Shown: positions 43,801-50,831 of the stretch, one piece after another
Layout: each line of letters opens with the position of its first letter
Numbering within the stretch: position 1 is the stretch's first letter
DNA from: Castellaniella sp047971665
GTDB taxonomy: Bacteria; Pseudomonadota; Gammaproteobacteria; Burkholderiales; Burkholderiaceae_B
Assembly (NCBI RefSeq): GCF_047971665.1
Contig: NZ_JBKEAA010000011.1
Location: forward strand, 1-64,000
Length of the DNA stretch: 64,000 bases
Direction of reading: 5' to 3'
Notes under the pieces: model-generated
The model's input: the letters and a program-made list of their open reading frames with translations, nothing else
Told to the model about the DNA's origin: nothing
Databases searched by the model: none
Program-made: the position numbers and the translations under genes

Positions 43801-44000
43801 AGCGGCGACGTCACCAGCGCGGTCATGACGTCCGGCCCGGCACCCGGATAGAGGGTGGTGACCTGGATGGTGGGGAAATCGACCTGAGGCAGTGCCGACA
43901 CCGGCAATTCTCGATAGGCCAGCAGACCCGCCAGCGCCAGCGCCACCATGGCCAGCGTCGTGGCGACGGGCCGCAGAATGAACAGACGCGACAGATTCAC
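40878..44000 (-). CDS. mdtB: RND multidrug efflux pump subunit, MdtB-like
   Basis: 1040 residues, HAE1 RND pump, first of the tandem pair. Signatures: ILRPVATTLAMVALALAG in helix 1, TGFVVDDAIVMIENI with the proton-relay aspartates, and GIVKKNAILMIDFAL near helix 11. The start codon overlaps the stop of the adaptor gene by 4 bases. Works with the MdtA-like adaptor and the MdtC-like partner. Confidence 0.9.
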   Translation of the reverse strand: MNLSRLFILRPVATTLAMVALALAGLLAYRELPVSALPQVDFPTIQVTTLYPGAGPDVMTALVTSPLERQFGQMPGLSQMLSTSSGGSSRITLRFDLGLPLDVAEQEVQAAINAASNLLPPDMPSPPIYNKINPADAPVMTLAVTSPTLPLSRVRDLIEVRVAQKLSQISGVGLVSVAGGQRPAVRIQVDPQALAAHNLTLADVRTAVTRSNVNQPKGNLDGPQRSITISVNDQLKDPAEYERLILAYENGAPLRLGDVAQVRRAAENRDQAAWFGRTPAILLNIQRQPAANVIEVVDRVQALLPGLRATLPTGVDLQVASDRTLTIRDSVSHVQIEMLLAIVLVVAVTFVFLRTWRATLIPGVVVPLSLVGTFGLMAMLGFSINNLTLMALTIATGFVVDDAIVMIENIARHIEEGESPMEAALRGARQIGFTLVSLTLSLIAVLIPLLFMGDVVGRLFREFAVTLAVAILLSLLISLTLTPMMCARMLRPEPGRAAGLEAGSGPASSPGREAGVWQRAGRWMDQLIAAYDRGLRWVLAHQRATLWAVVATLLVTAGLYAGIPKGFFPQQDTGAVQVITQGPQSASFAVMSRLQQEAVERVLADPAVESVASFIGIDGDNTTLNTGRLRITLKPLAERSDRADAVIERLQAALRPVVGLQVWLQPVQELSVEDQVSRAQFQMTLSSPDEAVLTQWTPRMLDALRALPELRDVAGDLQDRGLALAVTVDRDAAARLGVTQASIDDAIYDAFGQRLISTIYTQSAQYRVVLEADATLLDGGPAALEHLHVPTASGDVTPLSSVARFEPGLARLAVQRLDQFPAVTVSFSLASDTALSDAVRAMESTRDRLGVPDSIEIRFQGAAQAFQASLSSTLWLLLAAVITMYIVLGVLYESLIHPVTILSTLPSAAIGALLALWLGGVELDMIGVIGIILLIGIVKKNAILMIDFALDAQRERGLGPQAAIHEAALLRFRPILMTTLAAFFSAIPLMLASGSGAELRQPLGLAMVGGLLCSQVLTLFTTPVIYLLFERLARRRAADG

Positions 44001-45358
44001 GAAGCAGCGCCCTGGACCGCACTCCGGCGCGGCCCTGCCGGACCGGAGCGGGCCTGCCCGCCCGTGGCGGCGCCGGACGCAGGCGGAGCCCCGGCGTCTG
44101 TGGCACCGACGGCATCCGTGGCGGTCCCGGCGCCTGCTGAAGCAGTCCCGGCCCCCGGGCCGGTCGCGGCATCCGGCGGCGCAATGATCTCGACACTGCT
44201 GCCGTCGCGCAGCCGATCCGTGCCTTCGATCACCACCGTATCGTCCGCCTGCAGGCCGGATTCGATCACGACCCGCTCACCGTCGTCCACGCCGGTGACG
44301 ACCAGCACGACCCGGGCCTTGCCATCGGCATCCAGCCGGTAGACGTATTCGCCCTGCGAGCCGCGCTGCACCGCCCGCAGGGGCAACGTGACCCCCTGCT
44401 CGGCGCCCAGTCGCAGACTGACCTGGACGAACTGATTGGGAAACAGGGACTCGTCGGCATTGTCGAAGCGGGCCTTGAGCTGGACGGTACCTGTCGCCAC
44501 ATCGATCTGATTGTCGACCGCCACCAGCGTGCCGGTGGCCAGTGCCGCTCCGGCGGCGGCATCGCTGAACAGGCGCGTCTGCAGACCTGGTTCGAGGCGG
44601 CGCGCATCCAGAAGCGCCTGCAGACGCGCCTGGGGAATGGAAAAGACCACATCGATCGGCCGGCTCTGCGTCAATACCACCAGGCCATCCGTGTCCGAGG
44701 CCCGGATCATGTTGCCCACATCGACCTTGCGCAGGCCCAGACGGCCATCGACAGGCGCCCGGATCTCGGTATAGCTCAATTGCAGGCGCGCATCGTCCAC
44801 CGCCGCCTGGTCGGATTTGGCCTGCCCCTGGAGCTCGCGCAGTTGGGCGCGAGCGGCATCCAGCTGCTGGCGGGCCACCGAATTCTGCTTGAACAACCGC
44901 TCGTAGCGGGCCAGATCGAGACGCGCCTGTCCCAGTTTGGCCGCGTTCTGCATCTGCTGGCCCAATGCCTGGTCCAGCTGAACACGGAAGGGCTCGGGAT
45001 CGATCACGGCCAGCACGTCACCGGCCCGCACGGTCTGGCCATCGGTGAAACTCAACGATTGCAACGGGCCATCCACGCGCGCACGGATAGTGACGGTCGC
45101 CAGCGATGTGACCGTCCCCAGCGCCCGCACGGTCCGGTCGATCCGGCCCGACTCGGCCCGCGCGACGGCCACCGGCGTCACCTGCCCGCCCATCCGGAAC
45201 CCGCGACTGCCCGGTCCGCCGGGACCTCCCGGGCCACCAGGCCCCCCTGCATCGTCGGGCCAGAAGCGCCACAAGGCGAATGCCATCGACCCGCAGATGA
45301 CCGCCCACATCAGCATCCTGCGGCGCGCCCCTGAGGGCGACGTCGTTGTGTTGGTCAT
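43997..45358 (-). CDS. mdtA: RND efflux periplasmic adaptor, MdtA-like
   Basis: 453 residues. One N-terminal membrane anchor (about 15-32), then a glycine/proline-rich spacer (repeated GGP), lipoyl/barrel-sandwich and alpha-hairpin segments (about 85-210; VDGPLQSLSF, IRAPVDGRLG) and the beta-barrel and membrane-proximal domains to about 400. The last 50 residues are an Ala/Gly-rich low-complexity tail that other MdtA proteins lack. AGGA sits 7 bases before the ATG. The gene begins 9 bases after zapD. Confidence 0.9.
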   Translation of the reverse strand: MTNTTTSPSGARRRMLMWAVICGSMAFALWRFWPDDAGGPGGPGGPGGPGSRGFRMGGQVTPVAVARAESGRIDRTVRALGTVTSLATVTIRARVDGPLQSLSFTDGQTVRAGDVLAVIDPEPFRVQLDQALGQQMQNAAKLGQARLDLARYERLFKQNSVARQQLDAARAQLRELQGQAKSDQAAVDDARLQLSYTEIRAPVDGRLGLRKVDVGNMIRASDTDGLVVLTQSRPIDVVFSIPQARLQALLDARRLEPGLQTRLFSDAAAGAALATGTLVAVDNQIDVATGTVQLKARFDNADESLFPNQFVQVSLRLGAEQGVTLPLRAVQRGSQGEYVYRLDADGKARVVLVVTGVDDGERVVIESGLQADDTVVIEGTDRLRDGSSVEIIAPPDAATGPGAGTASAGAGTATDAVGATDAGAPPASGAATGGQARSGPAGPRRSAVQGAAS

Positions 45359-45367
45359 GACGGGATC

Positions 45368-46120
45368 CTACAGATTGCAGCGGGCCAGACGAAAAGCGAC
45401 GTCGCGGCTGACCGGCTGAGGCTTGAGTTCATTGTCCTGGGCGGAAAACCGCACCCAGATAACGTATTTGTTCGCACTGATTTCAGGGAATACGCCCAGG
45501 ACGGGATCGACCCAGACGCGCAAGAGTTGAAAGGATTTGCCGCCCAGCATTTCCTGGTAGGCCCCCTGGCCGGCCAACTGATCCCGGGCATCCCCGGCAT
45601 CGCGCAGCAACTGCAGGATCAGGGCCATGGCCCGATGCAGCGGCATCAAGGGCTCGATCCAGCCGTGCAGGTCGGCGGTCCGCAGATCGAGCGGCTTGAG
45701 CTGCCAGGAATAGTAGGAAGGCATGTCGACGGGCGAAGACCCTCCCGGCACCGTGATCCGCCCGCGCAGACTGGCAAGCCATTCATTGTCGCGCAGATTC
45801 TGACCGATGCGGCCCTGACCGGCGAGCGTCGCGGAGACCCGCTGGATCTCCGCCAGCAGGCCGTCCAGCATGACGTCGTCGACGCCAGGATGGCCACGCA
45901 GGGCCGACAGCGCGGAGCGATGCCGGTCCATGTCCTGAAGCACGGCTGTCCGCACATCGGCCCGCTCACAGATGTCCAGCAGATCGAACAGCGTCGCCAT
46001 GGCGATCTGATGGCAATGGGGGTCCTCGTCCTGGGCGAAGAAATGCAGGCGGTCGAACAGATATTCGACCCTCAGCAGGGTACGTACACGTTCATTGCAG
46101 GGATACTCGTACAAAATCAC
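45368..46120 (-). CDS. zapD: Cell division protein ZapD (DUF1342)
   Basis: 250 residues, matching ZapD/YacF: MILYEYPCNERVRTLLRVEYLF at the N-terminus (shown as the family start), GRIGQNLRDNEWL and LPSYYSW-like PSYYSWQLKPLDLR in the middle. ZapD cross-links FtsZ filaments at the division ring. Follows coaE by 12 bases, the usual order in Proteobacteria. The small zinc protein gene yacG that normally follows is absent; the efflux operon comes next instead. Confidence 0.93.
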   Translation of the reverse strand: MILYEYPCNERVRTLLRVEYLFDRLHFFAQDEDPHCHQIAMATLFDLLDICERADVRTAVLQDMDRHRSALSALRGHPGVDDVMLDGLLAEIQRVSATLAGQGRIGQNLRDNEWLASLRGRITVPGGSSPVDMPSYYSWQLKPLDLRTADLHGWIEPLMPLHRAMALILQLLRDAGDARDQLAGQGAYQEMLGGKSFQLLRVWVDPVLGVFPEISANKYVIWVRFSAQDNELKPQPVSRDVAFRLARCNL

Positions 46121-46132
46121 ACGCGAAAAACC

Positions 46133-46768
46133 CTATCCGTGAGTGGTGCGCCCATCCGCCAGTCCGGAAGCGTGGTCGCTCCAGGCCTGGTGAAGCCGAA
46201 ACACGCGCCGACGCAATGTCTCCAGACCGGTCGCATCGTCATTGACGATGACATCATCGGCCACCGCCAGACGATCTTCCCTGGACGCCTGAGCGGACAT
46301 GATACGCTCAATGGTATCGTGCGTCAGCCCGCTGCGTGCCTGGACCCGGCGCATCTGGGTCTCGGGATCGCAGTCGACCACGCAAATGCGATCCACCCGA
46401 TCGCGCCATTTGCCGGCGGACTCGACCAGCAGCGGCACGACGAACACCAGATAGCGCCCCCGGGCCTGTCCTGCCTCGTCGCGCACCGCCCGATCGATCA
46501 GGGGATGCAGCACGGATTCGAGCTGCTGGCGCGCCGCGGGATCCGCAAAAGCGCGTTCGCGCATCCAGCCCCGGTCCAGGGCGCCGTCCGGGCCGATTGC
46601 CGCCGCGCCAAAAGCCGTCCGCAGCGGCGCGACCGCACCGCCTCCCGGCGCCGTCAGCGCGTGGGCGATCCGGTCGGTATCGACGACCGACGCCCCCCAT
46701 TCAGCCAGCCAGTCGGCCACCTTGGACTTGCCCGAGCCGATGCCCCCGGTCAGGCCGATGGAAAACAT
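46133..46768 (-). CDS. coaE: Dephospho-CoA kinase
   Basis: 211 residues. The P-loop GGIGSGKS (8-15), VVDTDRIAH, HPLIDRAV and VFVVPLLVES motifs identify CoaE, which phosphorylates dephospho-CoA in the last step of CoA synthesis. The start at 46768 is 25 bases beyond the prepilin peptidase stop. PanC, an early enzyme of the same pathway, is encoded 2 kb away on the same strand. Confidence 0.94.
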   Translation of the reverse strand: MFSIGLTGGIGSGKSKVADWLAEWGASVVDTDRIAHALTAPGGGAVAPLRTAFGAAAIGPDGALDRGWMRERAFADPAARQQLESVLHPLIDRAVRDEAGQARGRYLVFVVPLLVESAGKWRDRVDRICVVDCDPETQMRRVQARSGLTHDTIERIMSAQASREDRLAVADDVIVNDDATGLETLRRRVFRLHQAWSDHASGLADGRTTHG

Positions 46769-46793
46769 GACATCCCCGCATGATGATTCAAAA

Positions 46794-47594
46794 TCATGAC
46801 TGTACCGCAAGAGCCTGCATCATGAGTGGCGCCAGCATCCACACACAGGCCGCCAGCGCGATGCAGGGGCCGAAGGGATAGGGCTGCCGCCAGCCCCCCC
46901 GCCGGCCCAGGCACCCCGCCAGTCCGGCCACGCAGGCCAGCCAGAGGATGGCCACGGTCGCCGCCAGCCCGACCCAGCCGGCCAGCGCAGCCAGGCACTT
47001 GACGTCACCGCCCCCCAGACCGTCCCGGCCACGCACCCGACGGTACAACCAGGCCAGTCCGGTCAGCCCCGTCCAGACCAGCAGGGATGCGCCGACGGCG
47101 GACAGGCCGTCCCTGGGGCTCAGCAGCCAGCCGGCCACCATCAACGGCCCGGTCAAGGCATCGGGCAGGAGGCCGCTGCGCGCATCGATCCAGGCCAACG
47201 CGGCCAATACAAGAGCCAACGGCACGAAACGAAAGCCGCCATCGAGCGCCAGCGCCCCCGCCACCAACCCCAGCAAGGCGGCCATCGTCCCGTCACGGAC
47301 CGGTCGCCAGGCGGCCGACGGTGCGGCGGTCGCCGCCGCCCAAAGCGTACGCGCGATCGCCGCCGCACCGGCCCTCAGGCGGTCCGCATATCCCTGGGAC
47401 CAGCGTCCCAGCAGCGCCCCCATGCAGCCCCCCGCCGCCACCGCCAGCATGACCAGCGTCCAGCTGCTCTGGACAGCCGGATCAGGCTCCCTGATCAGCG
47501 GCGCCGCCCATCCCGAAAACACATCGGTCAGCCACACGGTCCGCACCGCGCATCCCATCGCCAAGCCCTCCGCAAATGCGTAGAATGAGGGCAT
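46794..47594 (-). CDS. pilD: Type 4 prepilin peptidase-like protein (A24 family) lacking a clear methylase domain
   Basis: 266 residues, polytopic. The two catalytic aspartates of A24 aspartic peptidases are present: LAWIDARSGLLPD and the GGGDVKCLAAL motif. The N-terminal half, which in PilD carries the N-methyltransferase with paired CxxC motifs, is here an Ala/Arg-rich stretch without those cysteines. AGGA precedes the ATG at 47594. The pilD-coaE-zapD order is the standard betaproteobacterial one, but pilB and pilC do not precede it. Confidence 0.82.
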   Translation of the reverse strand: MPSFYAFAEGLAMGCAVRTVWLTDVFSGWAAPLIREPDPAVQSSWTLVMLAVAAGGCMGALLGRWSQGYADRLRAGAAAIARTLWAAATAAPSAAWRPVRDGTMAALLGLVAGALALDGGFRFVPLALVLAALAWIDARSGLLPDALTGPLMVAGWLLSPRDGLSAVGASLLVWTGLTGLAWLYRRVRGRDGLGGGDVKCLAALAGWVGLAATVAILWLACVAGLAGCLGRRGGWRQPYPFGPCIALAACVWMLAPLMMQALAVQS

Positions 47595-47632
47595 CACGAT
47601 CCTGTCTGTCTCGAATCCTGCCCGTCACAACC

Positions 47633-48304
47633 ATGCCGCGCCCTCTTTCTCATACGATGTCCCGTCTGTCCTGCCTGTCCCTGCTGGTGCTGCTGACCGC
47701 CTGCGCTCAACAACCACGCAAGATCGACGCCCCGAGCCCCGACGTCCCGGTCGAATCCACCGTGTCCGATGCCCGGCATCGTGCCCAGGGCGATACCCGC
47801 GCGATCGCCCCCACGCAGCTGCAATTCGGATTCGGCGCCGACAACCAAAGCGAGCCGGCCTCGACGCGCCGCGCCCCCGACGGCGCAAAGGAGGCCTCCA
47901 CACCGGCCGACACCGGAAACATGCCCCAGGAACTGACCGAAACCCGGACCTATCTGGGCACCATCGCATGCCCCGCCGGACAACAGAACTGCGCGCCTCG
48001 TCGCATGACCCTGACCCTGGCCCCCGATGAGCAATGGCGCGCGCGCAGCGCCCCCTTGTCGGGCAAGGCCGTGACCGCCTCGATGGGCTGCTGGCACCTG
48101 GTTTCGACCGCGCCGGCCCGCATCGTCTTGCAAACCGGCGACAAGACCCACGCCACGCTCGAATTCATCCAGTCGAACGTTTTGCGCCTGACATGGCTGG
48201 ACGGTCAGGTTCCCCTGCTGGAATCGCGGCTGACCCGGCAAGCGGATATCGACCCCATCCAGGAGATGGCCGCAAAGCCGGCTCAAGCCTGCACCGCGCG
48301 CTGA
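47633..48304 (+). CDS. NlpE-like lipoprotein
   Basis: 223 residues (207 or so if the ATG at 47657 is used). Lipobox LLTAC follows a hydrophobic run. A disordered acidic/Thr linker (about 30-105) is followed by a small beta domain resembling the NlpE N-terminal fold (TRTYLGTIACP, MTLTLAPDEQWR, GCWHL, RLTWLDGQ). NlpE-type proteins sit in the outer membrane and sense envelope or copper stress; that role here is only suggested. Its last 140 bases are antisense to the tail of the LuxR-type gene. Confidence 0.65.
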   Translation: MPRPLSHTMSRLSCLSLLVLLTACAQQPRKIDAPSPDVPVESTVSDARHRAQGDTRAIAPTQLQFGFGADNQSEPASTRRAPDGAKEASTPADTGNMPQELTETRTYLGTIACPAGQQNCAPRRMTLTLAPDEQWRARSAPLSGKAVTASMGCWHLVSTAPARIVLQTGDKTHATLEFIQSNVLRLTWLDGQVPLLESRLTRQADIDPIQEMAAKPAQACTAR

Positions 48305-48611
48305 GCCCGGGCGTCGGCTCCGCTCCCTCTGCGAAGGAGGCCGGGGGACTTGCAGGAGCGCCCGGCCCGTCCGGTCGGGCAGTCAGGCAATAGCGGGTCA
48401 ACTCGACCACGTTGCGTACCCGCAGTTTCTGGAAAATCCGTGCCCGATGGGCTTCGATCGTACGTTGCGTGACCCCGAGCTCGACGGCGATGTATTTGTT
48501 GGAACGCCCCCGTGTGAGGTACCCCGTGACCTCGCGTTCGCGCATCGTCAGGCGGCTCAGCGGCTCATCCGGGCCGTCCGGATACTCTGGAATCGAATCG
48601 TTTTCCCGCAT
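48165..48611 (-). CDS. LuxR-type helix-turn-helix regulator without a sensory domain
   Basis: 148 residues from the ATG at 48611 (GGGGAG 7 bases upstream). Residues 18-77 are a LuxR/FixJ-type HTH (LTMREREVTGYL, SNKYIAVELGV, TIEAHRARIFQKL). No receiver or autoinducer domain precedes it. Residues after about 80 are low-complexity Pro/Ala/Gly sequence that lies antisense to the NlpE-like gene, so the functional protein may be little more than the HTH. Two palindromes stand upstream (48626-48641 and 48678-48693). Target genes unknown. Confidence 0.7.
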   Translation of the reverse strand: MRENDSIPEYPDGPDEPLSRLTMREREVTGYLTRGRSNKYIAVELGVTQRTIEAHRARIFQKLRVRNVVELTRYCLTARPDGPGAPASPPASFAEGAEPTPGLSARCRLEPALRPSPGWGRYPLAGSAAIPAGEPDRPAMSGAKRSTG

Positions 48612-48677
48612 GATGGCTCCCCTTCCATTCATGATTGAATGCAGGGAAATTTTGCCCGCGCCGCCTGGAAAGCACAC

Positions 48678-48693
48678 CTGTCAGATCTGACAG
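48678..48693. promoter_or_regulatory. Perfect 16-bp palindrome, lux-box-like
   Basis: CTGTCAGATCTGACAG, 67 bases upstream of the LuxR-type start codon. The pattern CT-N-CAGATCTG-N-AG is close to the las/lux-box style recognised by LuxR-family proteins. A shorter inverted repeat, CATTCA-TGAT-TGAATG (48626-48641), lies between it and the start codon. Confidence 0.45.
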
Positions 48694-48699
48694 CTTGCG

Positions 48700-48850
48700 C
48701 CAGTCCGGAATCCCGGGTATGGATTCACCGGAAATCCCTGGTTGCAACTTCACGTGGGATTTCAGGCGATCAGCCCGCCCGGAACCCCCGGCGATCGAGC
48801 CACCCGGAACCTCGGACTATCGACCCACCTGGAATTCCAGGTTGTCGATC
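48700..48850. repeat. Degenerate tandem repeat of about 25 bp, ending in a large palindrome
   Basis: A CCxGGAA core recurs at 48707, 48730, 48757 (degenerate), 48781, 48806 and 48831. The last three are exactly 25 bases apart and share a CGATCGA-CCACCxGGAA unit. The final unit forms the end of panC and includes the 16-bp palindrome ACCTGGAATTCCAGGT (48827-48842), flanked by ATCGAC/GTCGAT arms (48819-48849). Confidence 0.5.
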
Positions 48851-49671
48851 AGCCGTGTCGCCCCCAGGCGGGCGGCCGTCAGCACGACCAGCGGTTCGCC
48901 CTCGTGGATCTCCTGGGCAGTGGGCGGTTGCAAATCGCGCTGTCGGCGCACCGAGACATAGTCCGGATCCCAGCCATGATCGCGCAGGAACTGCATGGCC
49001 CGCCCCTGTGCCGTCTCGGCATCCGCGCGGCTCGACTGGATCTCGTCGCGCACCCGTTGCAGCAGGCCATACAGATTGGGCGCCTCGGCCCGCTCCTGGG
49101 CGCTGAGGAACCGGTTGCGCGAAGAAAGCGCCAGGCCGTCGGCATCGCGCACGGTCTCGTGGGCGAGGATTTCCACCGGCAGCTGGAACTGGCGACACAT
49201 GGCGCGCACCACCATCAACTGCTGGTAGTCCTTCTTGCCGAACACGGCCACGCGGGGCTGGACACAGGAGAACAGTTTCAACACCACGGTACAGACGCCC
49301 ATGAAGAAGTCCGGCCGGAACGCGCCCTCCAGGATATTGCCCAGGGATTCGCCTGGCTGAATGCGGAAATTCTGCGGCTCGGCGTACATTTCCCGCTCGT
49401 CGGGCGCGAACAGCACGTACACGTCGCGGGCGGCCTCGAGTTTTTCGATGTCTTCGGCCATGGTGCGGGGATAGCGATCGAAATCCTCGTTCGGCCCGAA
49501 CTGCAGCCGGTTGACGAAGATGCTGGCCACCACCGGATCGCCATGCTGACGCGCCAGCCGCATGAGGGACAGGTGCGCAGCATGCAGATTGCCCATGGTG
49601 GGCACGAACGCCACGCGCAGTTGGCCGCGCAGCTGATCGCGCAATGCCTCGATGGAATGAACGACTTTCAC
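48817..49671 (-). CDS. panC: Pantothenate synthetase
   Basis: 284 residues from a GTG start with GGAG 7 bases upstream. Ligates pantoate and beta-alanine with ATP. Motifs: PTMGNLHAAHLSL (HxGH-type nucleotide site), SIFVNRLQFGPNEDFDRYPR, FGKKDYQQL and SSRNRFLS. HxGH reads H-A-A-H here rather than the more common HxGH, as in many PanC proteins with HEGH or HAAH variants. Follows scpA by 22 bases. Its last codons lie in the 25-bp repeat array. Confidence 0.95.
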   Translation of the reverse strand: MKVVHSIEALRDQLRGQLRVAFVPTMGNLHAAHLSLMRLARQHGDPVVASIFVNRLQFGPNEDFDRYPRTMAEDIEKLEAARDVYVLFAPDEREMYAEPQNFRIQPGESLGNILEGAFRPDFFMGVCTVVLKLFSCVQPRVAVFGKKDYQQLMVVRAMCRQFQLPVEILAHETVRDADGLALSSRNRFLSAQERAEAPNLYGLLQRVRDEIQSSRADAETAQGRAMQFLRDHGWDPDYVSVRRQRDLQPPTAQEIHEGEPLVVLTAARLGATRLIDNLEFQVGR

Positions 49672-49693
49672 AGGGATTCTCCGGCGCTCGGCC

Positions 49694-50557
49694 TCAGGCC
49701 GAGCGCGTATAGGACAGCCTGACGTACAGCGGCGCGTAGGGCGCCGCCTGAGTGATTTCCAGCAGGGACTCACGCGCCAGTTCGAGCAGCGCCAGAAAAT
49801 GGACCACGATGACGGCGGCAGGCTCGCCCATGCGCACGCGCTCCAGGAACAGTTCGGTAAATTCCATGAAGCGCACGTCCGACAGACGGCGCAGGATATG
49901 GCTCATATGGTCGCGCACGGACAGTTGCTCGCGGGTGATGCGGTGGCTGGCATTCAATTGCGCCCGGCGCAGGATCGCCAGCCAGGCCTCGCGCAAATCG
50001 TCCGCCGAGACCTCCGGCAGCAGGCGCGCCACCTCGAAATCGGCCGTGGCATGCGCCACCAGAAAATCCCGCCCCACCCGCGGCATCTCATCCAGCCGCT
50101 GGGCCGCCAGTTTCATGCGTTCATATTCCAGCAGGCGACGCACCAGTTCGGCGCGCGGATCCTCGACCTCCTGACCATCATCGGATTTGCGCACCGGCAG
50201 CAGCATGCGCGACTTGATCTCGATGAGCAGCGCCGCCATCAGCAGGTATTCGCCCGCCAACTCCAGATTCGACCGGCGCACCTGTTCGACATAGGCCAGG
50301 TACTGGGTGGTGACCTCGGCCATGGGAATGTCGAGGACGTTGAAATTCTGTTTACGGATCAGATAGAGCAGCAGATCCAGCGGCCCCTCGAACGCCTCCA
50401 GGAAGACCTCGAGCGCATCGGGCGGGATATAGAGATCCTGCGGGATGGAGAACAACGGCTCGCCATACAGACGCGCCAGCGCGACGTGGTCGACCACGTC
50501 GGGCGTGCTGTCTTCGGCGGGCGCCATCAGGGCATCCAGCCCGGGATCGGGCGGCAT
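49694..50557 (-). CDS. scpA: Segregation and condensation protein A
   Basis: 287 residues. The kleisin ScpA bridges SMC heads and ScpB in chromosome condensation. The conserved core FEGPLDLLLYLIRKQ and DIPMAEVTTQYL is near residues 55-85; AGEYLLMAALLIEIKSRMLLP follows. The N-terminal 45 residues are variable, so the exact start (50557, or an ATG ten codons later) is uncertain. Lies 9 bases after the DUF3460 gene. Confidence 0.93.
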   Translation of the reverse strand: MPPDPGLDALMAPAEDSTPDVVDHVALARLYGEPLFSIPQDLYIPPDALEVFLEAFEGPLDLLLYLIRKQNFNVLDIPMAEVTTQYLAYVEQVRRSNLELAGEYLLMAALLIEIKSRMLLPVRKSDDGQEVEDPRAELVRRLLEYERMKLAAQRLDEMPRVGRDFLVAHATADFEVARLLPEVSADDLREAWLAILRRAQLNASHRITREQLSVRDHMSHILRRLSDVRFMEFTELFLERVRMGEPAAVIVVHFLALLELARESLLEITQAAPYAPLYVRLSYTRSA

Positions 50558-50566
50558 GGGGCCGGA

Positions 50567-50758
50567 TCAGTCGTTCTGGTAATAGACGTAGGGGGCCTGG
50601 GGCACGCGCGCCGCCCGGAAGCCCTCCTGCTGCTCCGAGTCCAGGTCCTTGTCCCAGAGGCGGGCGCGGCCGGCGACCTGACGCGATTCAGCGTCGGGAT
50701 GATCCGATTTGTACTGGCTCAGGAACTGAGTCAGTTCAGAGGTGAAGTTGTTTGCCAT
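50567..50758 (-). CDS. DUF3460 family small protein
   Basis: 63 residues. MANNFTSELTQFLSQYK at the N-terminus, then a WDKDLD segment and the tail VYYQND, matching DUF3460, a family confined mainly to Burkholderiales. The start at 50758 matches the family N-terminus better than an ATG eight codons upstream. Usually found, as here, just ahead of scpA. Function unknown. Confidence 0.8.
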   Translation of the reverse strand: MANNFTSELTQFLSQYKSDHPDAESRQVAGRARLWDKDLDSEQQEGFRAARVPQAPYVYYQND

Positions 50759-50831
50759 AATAGTGCCGTAGACGATCTCCATGACCGTTGGGCCTCAAGT
50801 TTACTGCACTTGGCCCGTCCCTAGCCTATCC

